Below, piece after piece: positions 10,017 through 22,017 of a stretch of DNA of 64,000 nt. Source of the stretch: Pseudoneurospora amorphoporcata (Eukaryota > Ascomycota > Sordariomycetes > Sordariales > Sordariaceae). How positions within the stretch are numbered: position 1 is the first letter of the stretch; each line of letters begins with the position of its first letter. Made by a program: the position numbers and the translations under genes. Location: the NCBI GenBank assembly GCA_033297205.1, contig MU859080.1, positions 133,765-197,764 of the forward strand. Reading direction: 5' to 3'. The notes beneath the pieces were generated by a model. The model saw only the letters and a program-made list of their open reading frames with translations. It did no database searches and was not told the origin of the DNA.

Positions 10017-11291
10017 GATGTAAATCTTTGCGAAGAAGGTGATAGAAAGCTAGATATGCCCGAAAAGGCTATTTTGCTTGCTCCAGCTGGATCGGAGCCC
10101 GGCATATGAACCTCGAGGCGTTGACGAGGAGGATTTCAGGGTCTGGCGCAACGCAGGTGGGAGGATCTGGCAATGATTCTGTCTGTGACGCGGGGTTGTA
10201 GAAAGGAAGAGGACCACACACACGGCAGGAAAATAAAATGTTGAATTTATTGAGACCTGGGACGAGTTGAGATGAAAGTTGTGGTGCTGCAGCCCTCATG
10301 AGAACCTGAACGCCGCCCGGACACTGACCAACTCCCATCTTGCAAAGCTGCTGTGGAACTGGATTATGGAGGCAAATATGAGTAGTGATCAATATCTCGT
10401 TCCTATGCTCCTCTCTGTGAGGATGTGCCCGGAAGTCCAACTGTTGATGGATGCTGCGTTACGAGATCACGGCCGCCTTGATGTTTACCGGGCGGACGTG
10501 CGGCTTTGAGGAGCACCCAACCCGAGGGTGCCCAGATGCGTGGTATTACGGGGCTTGGACCTGTTAATGAGGTCGCGGTCAGTGTGTACCTTGATAAAAC
10601 CTTGAAGTCCTCACGCCATCCTAGGCATAGCATATCACGGCCATGATATCCAATTTCGAGCCGCGACGGGAAGAATACGCCCAGACGACCTCCTCAACAG
10701 AAGAATAGACATGAGAAGCCACATCCGGGTCGTACGCAAGTCCGAAGTTCAGGCGTTATATTTTCGGTCCGCTGGAAGAACAACGACGCAGTGGCGTGGA
10801 GGCTGTTTCTTCTCATTGCCCACTGGGACAAGACAAGCTCCGAAGTGGTAAGAGGGCTGGATTTAATAAACCGTCTTGTCTTGCCCAAGAATATGTCCGT
10901 GGTTTGTTTTGGGTCCAAGGATATCAAGGCGCGAAGCCCCATCTGTGCAAATATCATCAGGGAAAGAAAGTGTTTGAAAGAGTGATGAAGATGGGAAGTG
11001 GAAGAGTCAACGAGAGTGGTTCATGTCTTGGCAAGAGGTCTGGGCAGGCAGGTGACGACCGAGCCTGAGGTGGTCACCTGGCCAAGAACTGGAGCTAGCC
11101 CCCCCTGTGATCGTGTGGAGATAGCGGGGAAGGGCCTGAGTGGGGGAACTTAGGTAACCGTCAGGGTGCCTACAAGTAGAGGTAGATACCTTATCTGAAC
11201 TTCTGCTCGACATCATCGGGCATTGACCAAGTCATGTCGACCCGTGCATAAAGGACGGCCCGTTCACTCCCTGCCAGGGACAACGGAAAAC
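10017..11291. other. Divergent intergenic region upstream of the membrane protein gene and FIG4
   Basis: The two flanking genes point away from each other, so this 1.27 kb should hold both promoters and leaders. ORFs here (10069-10440 -, 10796-11068 +) have no recognisable family and are not called. Confidence 0.55.
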
Positions 11292-14200
11292 ATGACAGAT
11301 GCAGCCGAAACCGACCTGACCGTTGCCAGCGCCCTCGCCGGCGGCGCGCCCGAGGCTGGCGGTTCCAGTTCGACTTCACCTCGGCCGCCTTCCGATCGAG
11401 ACCCAAAGAATCATCCCAAGAGCCCGATCCCGGACGATTCGGAGAATGAGCGACCGGTAACCCCACCGTTTCCTCTGCTTCACAATAATGCCAGTGCCGA
11501 TGCCGAACCCGAAAGATGTGGAAAGAACAAGTCGTCGCGTGCTGGCGCTGGCGTCGGCGACAACGACGATGACGAACCCGCCGTCGCCAAGCCCTTCCAC
11601 CGCACCACCAGTCCAGATCCCACCTCGCGCTCGGGTCCTCTAGCCCCCGAGGAAGAAGAGGAAGATGTAGGCAGGATGGATGGCACTTCTGGCGAACGAC
11701 CACGGTCCAGACTGAAGCACAAGATGCACAAGTTCAGTCTGTACGAGACCGCCAGTCGCTTCTACATGGTCGGCGGCGATGTCACGGAAAAACGCTACCG
11801 CATCCTCAAGATCGAACGCACCGCTGATGACGCCTCGGAGCTGAGCATCACGGACGACAAGACCATATACTCCCAGAAAGACATGAACCAGCTCCTGGAC
11901 ACCATCGACGATGGCAACAGGGGTACGGGTGGTCTCAAGCTGCGCTGCACTACCTGGGGTCTGCTTGGTTTCATCAAGTTCACTGGCCCATGGTACATGT
12001 TGCTCATAACCAAAAAGAGCACGGTTGCCATGATAGGCGGCCACTATGTCTACCAAATCGACGGCACCGATCTTATTCCCTTGACCTCGCCCAGCTTCAA
12101 GACGGACCAGCGCAATACCGAGGAGACGCGCTTCTTGGGCATCTTGAACAACCTGGACTTGACAAGATCATTCTACTACAGCTACTCGTATGATATCACT
12201 CGCACATTGCAGTACAACATCACCAGAGAGCGAGAAGCGCTGCTGAATGGTCAGGTTGGACCTATGGAAGATGACCTGAACTCCATGTTTGTCTGGAATA
12301 ACCATCTGCTCCAGCCTGTCGCCAACGCTTTGAATACTCCCTATGACTGGTGTCGCCCTATTATTCACGGCTACTTTGACCAAGCCGCCATCTCCATCTA
12401 CGGCCGGACCGCCCATGTTACTGTCATTGCCAGAAGAAGCAGATACTTTGCCGGCGCGAGATTCCTGAAAAGAGGCGCCAACGACTTGGGATATGTAGCA
12501 AACGATGTCGAGACTGAGCAGATTGTGTCCGAGTCGCTCACCACTTCCTTCCACGCTCCGGGTCCAAAGTTCTTTGCAAGTCCAGCTTACACCTCGTATG
12601 TGCAGCACAGAGGCTCCATTCCACTGTACTGGACTCAGGACAACACGGGCGTGACACCCAAGCCTCCCATTGAGCTGAATCTCGTTGACCCCTTTTACAC
12701 CGCAGCAGCTCTGCATTTTGATAACCTCTTTGAGCGGTACGGAGCACCCATCTACGTCCTGAATCTGGTCAAGGCGCGAGAGCGCACCCCGCGCGAAAGT
12801 AAACTGTTGGACGAGTTCACCCGCGCCGTAGAATATCTTAACCAGCTCTTACCCAAGGAAAAACAGATCATCTACCGTGCCTGGGACATGTCGCGAGCCG
12901 CTAAGAGTCGGGACCAGGATGTCATCGGGACACTGGAAAGCATCGCCGAGGACGTTGTCCTTACGACTGGCTTCTTCCACAATGGCGACGGCCACACTTC
13001 CCCGATCCGGGTCCAGAACGGAGTCGCGCGCACGAACTGTATCGACTGTCTGGACCGGACCAACGCCGCCCAGTTCGTAATTGGCAAGCGAGCCCTCGGC
13101 CACCAGCTCCATGCTCTTGGCATCTTGGAAGACACTACTGTCAACTACGACACCGACGCCGTCAACCTGTTCACGCACATGTACCACGACCACGGCGACA
13201 CCATTGCCGTCCAGTATGGCGGCTCTCAGCTCGTCAACACCATGGAGACATACCGAAAGATCAACCAGTGGACCAGTCACTCGCGCGACATGATCGAGAG
13301 TTTCAAGCGGTACTACAACAACTCGTTTCTCGACGGACAGCGCCAGGAGGCCTACAACCTGTTCCTCGGTAACTACATCTTCGCCCAAGGACAGCCCATG
13401 CTCTGGGACCTGGCCACCGACTACTACCTGCACCACGAAGACCCGCGGCAGTGGCTCGAGAAGCGCAAGCGCCACTACATCAACTGGTACACGCCCGAGT
13501 TTCTTGAACCGCGCGTGCTGCCTCCGTATCCCGCCATCAAACCTAACTCGGCCCAGAGCAAGATCCCCGTGTCCCGCTACGACGACTACTGGCTCGAGTA
13601 CTACCGCCCTTCCACGCTCTCGTCCTTCCTCAAGATGTTTTCCTACCGCATGAACTCCACCCTCAGATACATACCCTTCAAGTCCACCCAGGAAGGCCGG
13701 TACGACCTCAGCCCGTTCCGCGTGCGCGGCGAGGCAGCAGGCGGGACCGGTGGTGACGGCGACCATGCGCACGACAGGAAGAAGGTCAGAAAAGAGGTGA
13801 CGTTTGCCAACACCACCAACCGTGCCGACCACTTCCAAGGAACAAGTCATCTAGCCGAGGATGCCGCGGATAATGCTTCAGCGATGAACGAGAAAGCCGC
13901 TCTTGCTGCCGCAGACAACAACGGCAGTAATGCAGCACCTGGTCACCACCGCGGTATCTCCCTCCAGCGCTGGCTCCCCGGCGGCGGCACCAAAGAAGCT
14001 GCCACCTCTACCGCCCCCTCCACCGTTGGCCCCTCAGACCCCAATACAACCACCAACCCCCGGGCTCTCGGCCGAGAATCCTCAAGCAATATCAACACCA
14101 GCGAAAGCACCGAGCTGGGAGGAGACTACCCCTACCGCCCCTTCAACAACTACCACTCCAGCCTCCACCACCATCACCAACAACTTCCATCCAACAACAA

Positions 14201-14819
14201 TGACTATTACACCACCACCTCTTCCGCGCAAGGAGGAGGAAACAAACACCTCTCCGCCCAAGAAAAGACGCGCGCTGCCCAGTGGACCTTCACCAAAGTG
14301 GTGCACTCCAGCCTCAACCCCACCGTCAGCACAGCCGAGGCCGAGGACTACGCCCGCTACGTTAGTCATCCGCACCACTTGCCGCTGGTGGTGTCGAGCG
14401 AGATTGCGCCGGGGGAGGTGGAGCCCGAGTATCAGGAGTATGTTAACGGGAGTTGGCAGTATCCTGCTTCAGTTGTTGTTGAGGACGGGCATGACGACAA
14501 TGGGGGAGGTGCGGATGGTTATGACAGTGCGTTGGGAATTGCGGGCTATGCTTTGAGTATGTATAGTGGTTATGGTGGGGTTACGAGAGGAGCCCTAGGG
14601 GGAATCGGTGGTGAGAACAACGGCAACGGCAATGGCAATGGCACTAATGCTGTCGGGTCTGGGTTAGCAGACGACGACAAGGCGCTTTACATTGAGATGC
14701 TCAAGGTCAGCGAGAACCCGCTCACCGTCACCGAAGAGGACGCGCAGAAGAAGAGGTATAAAGCCTATAGGAAGTGGTTGAGGGGAAAAAGCCTTTTCAA
14801 GCAGCAGCCGGTGGACTAG
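11292..14819 (+). CDS. fig4: FIG4-type Sac-domain phosphoinositide phosphatase, 1175 aa
   Basis: The first true ATG in the frame is at 11292; upstream in-frame codons back to 11223 contain none. An acidic, Ser/Pro-rich N-terminus is followed by the Sac domain from about residue 146 ('FSLYETASRFYMVGGDV') with the catalytic CX5RT signature 'NCIDCLDRTN' (Cys583, Arg589). After this come the Fig4-typical 'YHDHGDTIAVQYGGSQLV' and 'GQRQEAYNLFLGNYIFAQ' blocks. FIG4 removes the 5-phosphate of PI(3,5)P2 on vacuole or endosome membranes and works with the PIKfyve/Fab1 kinase and Vac14. At 1175 residues it is longer than yeast Fig4 (about 880) because of disordered ends, including a Gly/Asn/His-rich C-terminal region with (GGCAAC)-type repeats near 14615-14645. 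No intron is needed. Confidence 0.92.
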   Translation: MTDAAETDLTVASALAGGAPEAGGSSSTSPRPPSDRDPKNHPKSPIPDDSENERPVTPPFPLLHNNASADAEPERCGKNKSSRAGAGVGDNDDDEPAVAKPFHRTTSPDPTSRSGPLAPEEEEEDVGRMDGTSGERPRSRLKHKMHKFSLYETASRFYMVGGDVTEKRYRILKIERTADDASELSITDDKTIYSQKDMNQLLDTIDDGNRGTGGLKLRCTTWGLLGFIKFTGPWYMLLITKKSTVAMIGGHYVYQIDGTDLIPLTSPSFKTDQRNTEETRFLGILNNLDLTRSFYYSYSYDITRTLQYNITREREALLNGQVGPMEDDLNSMFVWNNHLLQPVANALNTPYDWCRPIIHGYFDQAAISIYGRTAHVTVIARRSRYFAGARFLKRGANDLGYVANDVETEQIVSESLTTSFHAPGPKFFASPAYTSYVQHRGSIPLYWTQDNTGVTPKPPIELNLVDPFYTAAALHFDNLFERYGAPIYVLNLVKARERTPRESKLLDEFTRAVEYLNQLLPKEKQIIYRAWDMSRAAKSRDQDVIGTLESIAEDVVLTTGFFHNGDGHTSPIRVQNGVARTNCIDCLDRTNAAQFVIGKRALGHQLHALGILEDTTVNYDTDAVNLFTHMYHDHGDTIAVQYGGSQLVNTMETYRKINQWTSHSRDMIESFKRYYNNSFLDGQRQEAYNLFLGNYIFAQGQPMLWDLATDYYLHHEDPRQWLEKRKRHYINWYTPEFLEPRVLPPYPAIKPNSAQSKIPVSRYDDYWLEYYRPSTLSSFLKMFSYRMNSTLRYIPFKSTQEGRYDLSPFRVRGEAAGGTGGDGDHAHDRKKVRKEVTFANTTNRADHFQGTSHLAEDAADNASAMNEKAALAAADNNGSNAAPGHHRGISLQRWLPGGGTKEAATSTAPSTVGPSDPNTTTNPRALGRESSSNINTSESTELGGDYPYRPFNNYHSSLHHHHQQLPSNNNDYYTTTSSAQGGGNKHLSAQEKTRAAQWTFTKVVHSSLNPTVSTAEAEDYARYVSHPHHLPLVVSSEIAPGEVEPEYQEYVNGSWQYPASVVVEDGHDDNGGGADGYDSALGIAGYALSMYSGYGGVTRGALGGIGGENNGNGNGNGTNAVGSGLADDDKALYIEMLKVSENPLTVTEEDAQKKRYKAYRKWLRGKSLFKQQPVD

Positions 14820-15177
14820 GAGCCCTTGGTTGTCGGGCCAGATGAAGAGGGCGAGAATACGACGGGGTATCTGGTTAAACATCATGACGTTTGTGATGAA
14901 ATTACGGATAGGCAGCATAGAGATAGCGGGACGAGGCGGGCTTCGTCGGTCGTCTTTGTGGTTGTCTCGCCGAGTGAGGCGAGGAGGGTGTTGACTATGG
15001 GTGGGGCTGTCGGGGATGGCAATGATGATGGTGGTGGTGGTGGACCCGGAGAGGGTTCTTCTTCTTCCAGAGGACGTAGACGAGATCTTGGGGCTCAAGT
15101 CGGAGATGACCACGCACAAAGTCGCTCACCATCCAGAGGCAGGGAGAGGACCCGAATCCAGCGCCTCTGCGATAACT
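14820..15177. other. Convergent 3' spacer
   Basis: 3' flanks of FIG4 (rightward) and TTI2 (leftward). Contains a short GATGATGGTGGTGG-type microsatellite near 15020. No gene called. Confidence 0.5.
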
Positions 15178-17102
15178 TCAGGACTCCAACGCCGGGTCCT
15201 GTTTCTCGTTCGACGCCGTCGCGGAAAAAACCTGGGAAAGAGAGGGCTCTTTCGCCACTAACGGTGCGACGACTTCGGAGAGATTGATGGTCGGTTTGCC
15301 ATCCTCCATCTCTGTAGCTAGGACAGCGGCGAGTGCGTCTGCTGTTTGGACGAGTGCCTCTCTGATCGTCGGGAAGTTGTCTGAGGTGCCAAGATTGAGC
15401 CAGCAAAGCACCAGTAAATTAATAATTTCATCCTGCCAAGGCGAGTTGGGGATCCGAGGCCAGCACGTTGCAAGGACGGCTTGAAGGGCTTTGATGGCGG
15501 ATAGCAAGGTTGGTGGATGGAGGGAGGCAAAGGGGTCGGTTAAGATTGTTGAGAGCATGGGGATAATGTCCTGTTACGATTGGCATGGTTAGCATTGTTT
15601 CCTCTTTTTTCCCTCTAGTCCTTGCATCAGTAGCACAAGTACCACAAATATCACGTACCTTAAGATGCTTAACCGCATCCACCCCCATCTCCACCAACAC
15701 GTCTCCCATCTCCCGACACAACACTTCCACGATCCTCACATACTCCTTCGCATGAAAATACCCCATCAGTATTCCCTCCCTGACCACCCTATCCAGCAAC
15801 TTATTCCTCTTCTCCCCGGACAGCTTCCCAACCAAACACCTCAACGCCGCATACGCCGGCCCCAACAGCTCCACCGACTCCTCCTCCGGCGTGACACTAG
15901 GCAAGTAACTCAAACTAGGCAAAGCCGTGTCCTCAAACACTTTGTTCAACCCTGTATCGCTCAGAATCCTGCTCGGAAACTTGTCCAAGAACTTGCTCAA
16001 AATAACCAGCCCTCTTTTTCTGACAGAGGTAGAGTTATCATCCGCCAGCGTCAACAGCACGGGGATAAACAGCGGCCAGGACTTGGTGATTGTGCTCTCT
16101 TCGTCCGCTTCCGAGACGGCCCACTCGAATACTGTAACGGCGCGCAGGTCGATGAATTTCCATGGTTTGGTTAAGCTTGAGTCGTCGGGCAGGCCCGAGG
16201 GGCGGGCGTCAGGGTTGGGGCCGTAGGCGGAGGGGCGGCCTGAGGGGGTGATGGATGCTTGAGGGGAGGACTTGGAGAAGAGCGGGCGAAGGTAGGTCGG
16301 GAGGATAGTGGTTGTTATGAAGTCTTGTTTGGAGTTGGGTTTAGACTCGAAGTGCTTCTGGAGAAGCAGCATAGCGCGGGCCGCTAGACCGGGGGTCGTC
16401 CATTCCTCGGCGGGATTGGTGTAGGCGATGATTGTGAGGAGGACGTCGGTATTATCGAGGATTTCCGGACCACGCGAAGCGAGGAGCTCGAAAATCTTGA
16501 AGCCTGCGTCAGCGGCTGCTAGACATTGCGTGATTTGGCGGGCGCGGAGTTGTTGGTTGACGCTGGAGTCGTCGAGGTCCTCTGTCCCGTGGTTTGGTTT
16601 TTGGAGGACGGGGGAGATCGCTCGTGCCATGGAGCGAACTAGGCGCTCGCTTAACGGGAGATCATTCTCGTTGTCTTCGTTTTCTGAGCTGTCCTCACTT
16701 GCGTTTGTTGAGTCATGTTCGGGTGTGATTCGGTAATCGAGAAGTAGGCATGCGAGAACTGCTAGGGTGAACTGCTGTCTGGTATGAGATGGCGGAGTGC
16801 GGATGGTGAAGTTCTGGTGTGCTGGGTTAGCTGCTGGTTGACAGCTTCCAAGTTGAACAAGGGCGATATTCACCTTGATTAGGAATCTTCCGGCTGACCC
16901 GGTTAACTGTCGGAAAGTGAATTCGGGAACATCTAACTCGAAGTTAGTGGACCGGCCAGTCACAAGTGTTTAGATGAAGATAACACTTACGGGACTCGAG
17001 TTTCTGGCAGGCTTCGTCCGTTGAGATGGACGGATTTTCATTCAGGACAGACCCGGCTGCTGCAACTAGAGAGTCGAACCACTGTGTCTTGTAGTGCGGC
17101 AT
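15178..17102 (-). CDS. tti2: TTI2 homologue (TTT complex, Tel2-interacting protein 2), 592 aa
   Basis: Spliced model: exon 1 17102-16991, exon 2 16932-15659, exon 3 15570-15178. The introns 16990-16933 (58 nt, GTAAGT donor, ACTAAC branch) and 15658-15571 (88 nt, GTACGT donor, GCTAAC branch) both restore frame. The protein starts MPHYKTQWFDSLVAAAGSVL. It is all-helical and HEAT-like, with the pattern typical of the Tti2 family: 'FTLAVLACLLLDYR', 'LLTIIAYTNPAEEWTTPGLA', 'SVRKRGLVILSKFLDKFP' and a C-terminal 'LLVLCWLNL'. Tti2 with Tel2 and Tti1 forms the TTT co-chaperone that matures PIKK kinases such as TOR, ATM and ATR. The gene is divergent from the galactokinase gene. The family call rests on these segments and size. 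Confidence 0.82.
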
Positions 17103-18037
17103 TTTGTTGGAGACTCGCGCGTGCTCTGGTGTGAAATTTGGATTATGTTGATGAAATGGGATGATGAGTTCGAGGTTGAGCTTCGATTGCTTGGCAGCGG
17201 GATGGATGCGACCTTGGAGCTCCACACAGTCGACATCGTGAGGTATACAGTACATACAAGTCCCTCCGATTCAGTCCCCCGAACATGGGAAATTTGCTGT
17301 TGGAAAGCATCCCGTCTTTTCAACACGATGGACCTTCCTATGATATCAGATGGGGCAAAAAACATTCTCCCAACTAGACTCTTAGCTGGGGAAACATGCT
17401 GATGACAATGACTAGCCCCGCAATCGGCCAATTGCTCGGGGTGAAAAAGCTGGAGAGTTTCTGGGGCCCCGCGTGACCCCATGCTGGGTGTACCTTGCTG
17501 CTGTGCAACCGCACAAATCACTAAGGAGTGTTCCTAAGGTAACGACGTTCATCCCAAGTTTCGGGCATTAACCGCGTGATTCTGGCTTGTGTTCGTGGTA
17601 GCTCATTGTCTATTTTGCTCTTGCTTGAGGCTTAAACATCACTCCACAGCTTCACCTTTACCAAAACCAAATCAAAGAGACTGGACTGTCAATAGCTTAA
17701 ATCCATCGTGAAACAAACGCAGTGTCTAATAAACAAACTACCCAAAACAGCCACGGAGTAAACTCCACCGAACCCCATCTTGCAACTCCATCCGAGTTCT
17801 CAATTACCCGCGCCTTGTAAGTGACGGCAGTGCGGGGCAGCTCGTACCTGGATACCGCGGGGGCACCCTCTTACATACTCCAAGCTTGAGCTCTCCCTTT
17901 TCATCACCTTAGGTACCTAGGTACCCTTCTTCCTCTCCCATATTTCAACCTATCTTTCACCCTTTCTTCTTTACTGTTCCAACTTGGCTGGTCCAATTCT
18001 CAAGACACCCCCAAAAACCCCCAAAACCAACTTCACA
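17103..18037. promoter_or_regulatory. Divergent promoter region, TTI2 / galactokinase
   Basis: 0.94 kb between two start codons on opposite strands, so both promoters and leaders must lie here. The last ~150 nt before the galactokinase ATG is pyrimidine-rich (tcttcctctcccat, ctttcaccctttcttctt), which is usual for fungal leaders. No specific factor site is claimed. Confidence 0.6.
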
Positions 18038-19679
18038 ATGTCTGGTCCTGTCCCCATCGCCAACTCGCTCGAGGACATCTACACCCCCGATGCCCTCTCC
18101 ACCCAACAAAAACGATGGAACAACCTCCTTTCCAAGTTCGAGTCCACCTACGGCCACCAGCCCGAGTTTGTATCCCGCTCTCCGGGCCGAGTGAACATCA
18201 TCGGCGAGCACATCGACTACTCCTTGTACTCGGTGCTTCCCATGGCCATCACCGCCGACACCATCGTCGCCGTTTCCACACACCTGCTAGCTCCCAAGGA
18301 GGGCACCTTCAGGATCCAGATCGCCAACGTGCAGGATTCCAAGTTCAAGGCGCGCGAGTTCGACATCCTGTATGACTCCGTCGACATCGACTCAACAGTT
18401 CACGAATGGACTAACTACTTCAAGTCCGGTCTGCGCGGGGCCTTGGAGCTCTTGCGCAAGAAGCATGGCGCGGACTTCAAGCCCAAGAGCATGCAGATTC
18501 TCATGGACGGAACCGTACCTGCTGGTGGAGGACTCAGTTCGAGCGCGGCCTTTGTCACGGCTAGTGCTTTGGCTGTCATGGCGGCCAATGGCGAGCAGAC
18601 GGTTGACAAGAAGGAGTTGACGGAGCTGGCTATTGTCAGTGAGAGAGCTGTTGGTGTGAACTCTGGAGGGTATGCCCAAACCTGGTCTTCTTCCTCCGAA
18701 TCTACATTTGAATATGAAACTGACACAATATCAACCTAGGATGGACCAATCCGCCTCCGTCTTCTCCGAGCGCGGCTCCGCCCTCTTCGTCTCCTTCAAC
18801 CCGACCCTCCTCGCCCGCCCCGTCTCCTTCCCGCCCACCTCCCCCGAACTCACCTTCCTAATCGCCCAATCTTTCGTCACAGCCGACAAGTTCGTGACGG
18901 GCCCCATCCACTACAACCTCCGCGTAGTGGAATGCACCCTCGCAGCCGCCTACCTCAACGCCGTGCTCAACCCTCCCGGCACCTTGCTCCCGGGAGACGC
19001 CTCTCCGTTGGGAGTTTCTCTCCACGGGTTCCACGAAACCTATTTCACCCTTGCTGAACACAACAACTCGCAAAAACCCAAATCCGTCTCAGAGCAACTG
19101 GAGCACCTGCTTCAGCTGACCAAACAGACTCTTACAAAGGAAGAAGGCTACACCCGCTCCGAAATCGCCTCCGTCCTCGGCCTTTCGTCTGAAGACGAGT
19201 TCAACCAAAAGTTTACCTCCCGCTTCCCCGTGCGCGCCGAGCGTTTCAAGCTGCGTCAGCGAGCCATCCACGTGTTTAGCGAAGCGTTACGGGTGCTAAA
19301 GTTTATGGACCTTCTTGAAAACTCTTCACCCCAAGAAGGAAAGGGAGACGAGTTCAACAGCCAACTGGGAGCTCTTCTCAACGAGACGCAGGATTCGTGC
19401 AGGGAGACGTACGAGTGCTCGTGCGAGGAGATTGATCGGATTTGCGCGATTGCTCGGAAGGCGGGCAGCTACGGGAGTCGGTTGACGGGCGCGGGATGGG
19501 GTGGGTGTAGCGTGCATTTGGTGCCGGCGGATAAGGTGGATGCTGTTCAAGAGGCGCTGGAGAAAGAGTATTATAGTCAGTTGGAGTTGAGCGAGGAGCA
19601 GAGGGAGGGGGCCGTGGTGGTTAGTAAGCCCGGGATTGGAAGTGCGCTTTATTTGGGTGGGAAAGGGGGGTTGGCTTGA
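18038..19679 (+). CDS. gal1: Galactokinase, 523 aa, one intron
   Basis: ATG at 18038; exons 18038-18669 and 18740-19679. The 70-nt intron (GTATGC donor, CCTAG acceptor) joins 'VNSGG' to 'MDQSASV', which is the conserved galactokinase stretch. Signatures seen are 'GRVNIIGEHIDY' (GHMP/galactokinase N-terminal motif), 'PAGGGLSSSAAF' (ATP-binding GHMP motif 2), and 'GAGWGGCSVHL' (motif 3). The enzyme phosphorylates galactose to galactose-1-phosphate, the first Leloir-pathway step. No other GAL genes are adjacent, as is usual outside yeasts. No extra regulatory domain is present, so a catalytic role is expected. Confidence 0.95.
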
Positions 19680-20247
19680 TACGGCGTTAAAAAGGGGGAT
19701 TTGTTTACTACGAAGCCTGTGATGAATTTAGCATGACAGGGAAATAATGAAAGAGTCCGAGACAACACCGATTTTGAGATGAAGTATAGAAATGCAGTGC
19801 TCTGCGTCCAGTCATGAAGCCCTAGTTGAATCAGCCATAATGGTTGATATAATGAACGAGTTTGGCATACGCCAGTTACAGGTCGAAGAAAGATGAGAAA
19901 GATGTGATCTGCGTCCAGTCAAACATAATGTAGACTAACCGCTCAACTTGTTGCTTGGCAACTATGTAGCTGCCATGGTTATCTGCCCATACAGTCCTAA
20001 AACATGCAAACGAAAAACCGCTATTTGACCCCCGGAGCCAATCTCAAAAATGAAGAGAGGAAAAGAGACCAATTAAGAACATACTCCGAAACCCATGAAA
20101 ATGTACCACCAGGCCTTCAATCACCGACCTTACCCGCTGCCCAGTCCCAACCCAACCTGCCCAAATCCATGACTGGATAGTTATGGCTCCCAAAATACGG
20201 ACAAAAACCAGCACCCGCCTCGCACGCGTTAGAAGACTGGCAAAGTG
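19680..20247. other. Convergent 3' spacer
   Basis: Between galactokinase (rightward) and the RING-CH gene (leftward). No ORF or RNA gene recognised. Confidence 0.55.
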
Positions 20248-22017
20248 CTACTGGTTACCAACGCCAGCGCCAGCGCCAGCGCCAGCGCCAGCGCCAGCAG
20301 CCCTTCCTCTGAAAGAAGGCCCTCCTCCTACACGGTCCTGACGGTCTTCCCCTTCCCTCTCTCTCCTCCTGACAATCCTGCGCCCCTTCATAACTTGCAC
20401 ATTCCTGTACTTGGCATACAGCTCAAACACGTCCCTTATGACGACGAACAAGCATCCGCCCGCCAGACTGCGGCCCCATCTCTGCTGCAACAGGCCACCG
20501 GGTCCCTGCGACAATATCGTTCCCCTCTTAAAGAAACCGGACGTGACGGTGGGCTTGGGTGGAGAGGTCCACGACTTGGGAAGTGAGAGGCGGATGAGCT
20601 CGCCCATGCCGTACGAGATGAAGGGGAAGAGGAGAGAGGTGACTACGTTGTTGATGATATCTGTGAAGGAGAAGGAAGGGAGTTCAACGCCGTCTCGGTC
20701 TCTGTCGTTGTTGTTGTTCCCCTGTCGTGCAGGTGCAGGTGCAGGTGCAGGTGCTGGGGGCTGTCGGGGTGGAGCTGCAGCTGTAGCTGGTTCTGGCACT
20801 GCTGGGGTCGAAGGGCGGGCTTCGGCTTCTGCTGCCCATGGAACTTCTCGGACCTGACCATTTGCTTGTTCCAGGGCACTAGCCATCTCCTCATTATGGG
20901 GCTCCTCCGGAGGATGAACTTCGAGGAAACTATCGTCTAGACCCAGTTGGCGGTCGGGGTCATCGTTATCGTTGACGACATTCGCGCCGATTTCGATACG
21001 GACATCAAGTTCTGCTCCGCCTACCTCGGGGCTGTTGCTGAGAAGAATCCAAGCGGTGCGGCCCAGGTCTAGGAGGTCGGACAGGATGAAGCGGTTTCCA
21101 CGGTCTTGGTTTTCGTCGTCGGCGTTTTCCGCTTCGGTTCCGCCGGCGGCACCAGCGGTGGGCTGAGTCAAGTTATTTTCGAGACCCCGTAGAGCCCGGT
21201 TGAGGCGTCTGTCGATCGGCCTCAGCCAGTAATTGTAGAATCTGTTATAGCTCATGTGTACATAAGGCATCATCACCATGGCCCACGTGGGAGAGGGTGG
21301 CCATGTTGGATGATCATCCTGGGCTATGAGTATCATGCCGTACTGTTGGGTGACAGAGCAAAGTCAGCAACGACCTAGAGATAGGATGGGGGGAAAGGGT
21401 TAATATACCATGGCGGAGAATGGAACAAAAAAGAAGTTGGCCAGAAAGGGCACTGCTCGGCTGAGGATGACAGCCGGAGCGATGGAAGACATAGTCCACA
21501 ACCTTAACATCACCCTTCCCACTTGTGCACTTCTAGCCCCGGGTATGGAAATAGCCTGACCAGGAATCACTTGGAGGCCTACCCACCTGAGGGCAGCCTC
21601 GTAGCCGGCAAAGGAAGACGCAGCGACAACACCGTAGGTAGCAGAGCTGGCAAAGGTACCGCTAGCCACCATTGACCCGAGTATAAGAGGCGAGACCTGG
21701 CTGAATTTGGCGTGTATAATCCTCCGCAGAGCCACGATAAAATCGAACGGTTCCTCGACTTTGAATGGGGCCTTGCACTGCGGACAGCTCACGCCGTCTT
21801 TGTTGCTCTCGGTATGGTTCTCTTCGTACCATCGTAAAAGGCATGTCTCGTGAACTGGGAAACTGCAAGTACAAGGTCGGACGACCGGTTCACTTGTGCG
21901 TTCGCCCTCATCCTCGAAGCAGATGCAGCATCGCTTGAAGGTGTTTGTGTTGGAACGCGTGAGAGGGTTCGGTACGGGGGCCGAGGTGGCTTGTGAGCTG
22001 GTGTCTGGCGTCGCCAT
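20248..22017 (-). CDS. RING-CH (MARCH-like) membrane protein, 567 aa, one intron
   Basis: Exons 22017-21409 and 21342-20248; the 66-nt intron (GTATAT donor, CAACAG acceptor) joins '..FSAM' to 'YGMILIAQ'. The N-terminus carries a C4HC3 RING-variant zinc finger: Cys30/Cys33, Cys49/Cys51, His56/Cys59 and Cys78/Cys81, with 'VHETCLLRWYEEN' between. It is followed by Gly/Ala-rich hydrophobic segments (residues ~105-140 and ~175-240), consistent with several membrane spans. RING-CH proteins are usually E3 ubiquitin ligases embedded in ER, vacuole or mitochondrial membranes; the substrate here is unknown. The C-terminus ends in Gly-Ala repeats encoded by a hexanucleotide repeat. The gene is divergent from sgt2. 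Confidence 0.85.
20262..20300. repeat. CGCCAG hexanucleotide microsatellite
   Basis: Six perfect CGCCAG units inside the last codons of the RING-CH gene, encoding alternating Ala-Gly on the minus strand. Being a multiple of three, length changes stay in frame. Confidence 0.9.

Noticed and set aside
10069..10440. 123-codon ORF on the minus strand upstream of the membrane protein gene
   Set aside because: Ends just before the next gene's start and shows no domain; probably leader or promoter DNA.
12849..13850. 333-codon ORF on the minus strand
   Set aside because: Antisense to the FIG4 Sac domain; Val/Leu/Gly-rich composition typical of a shadow.
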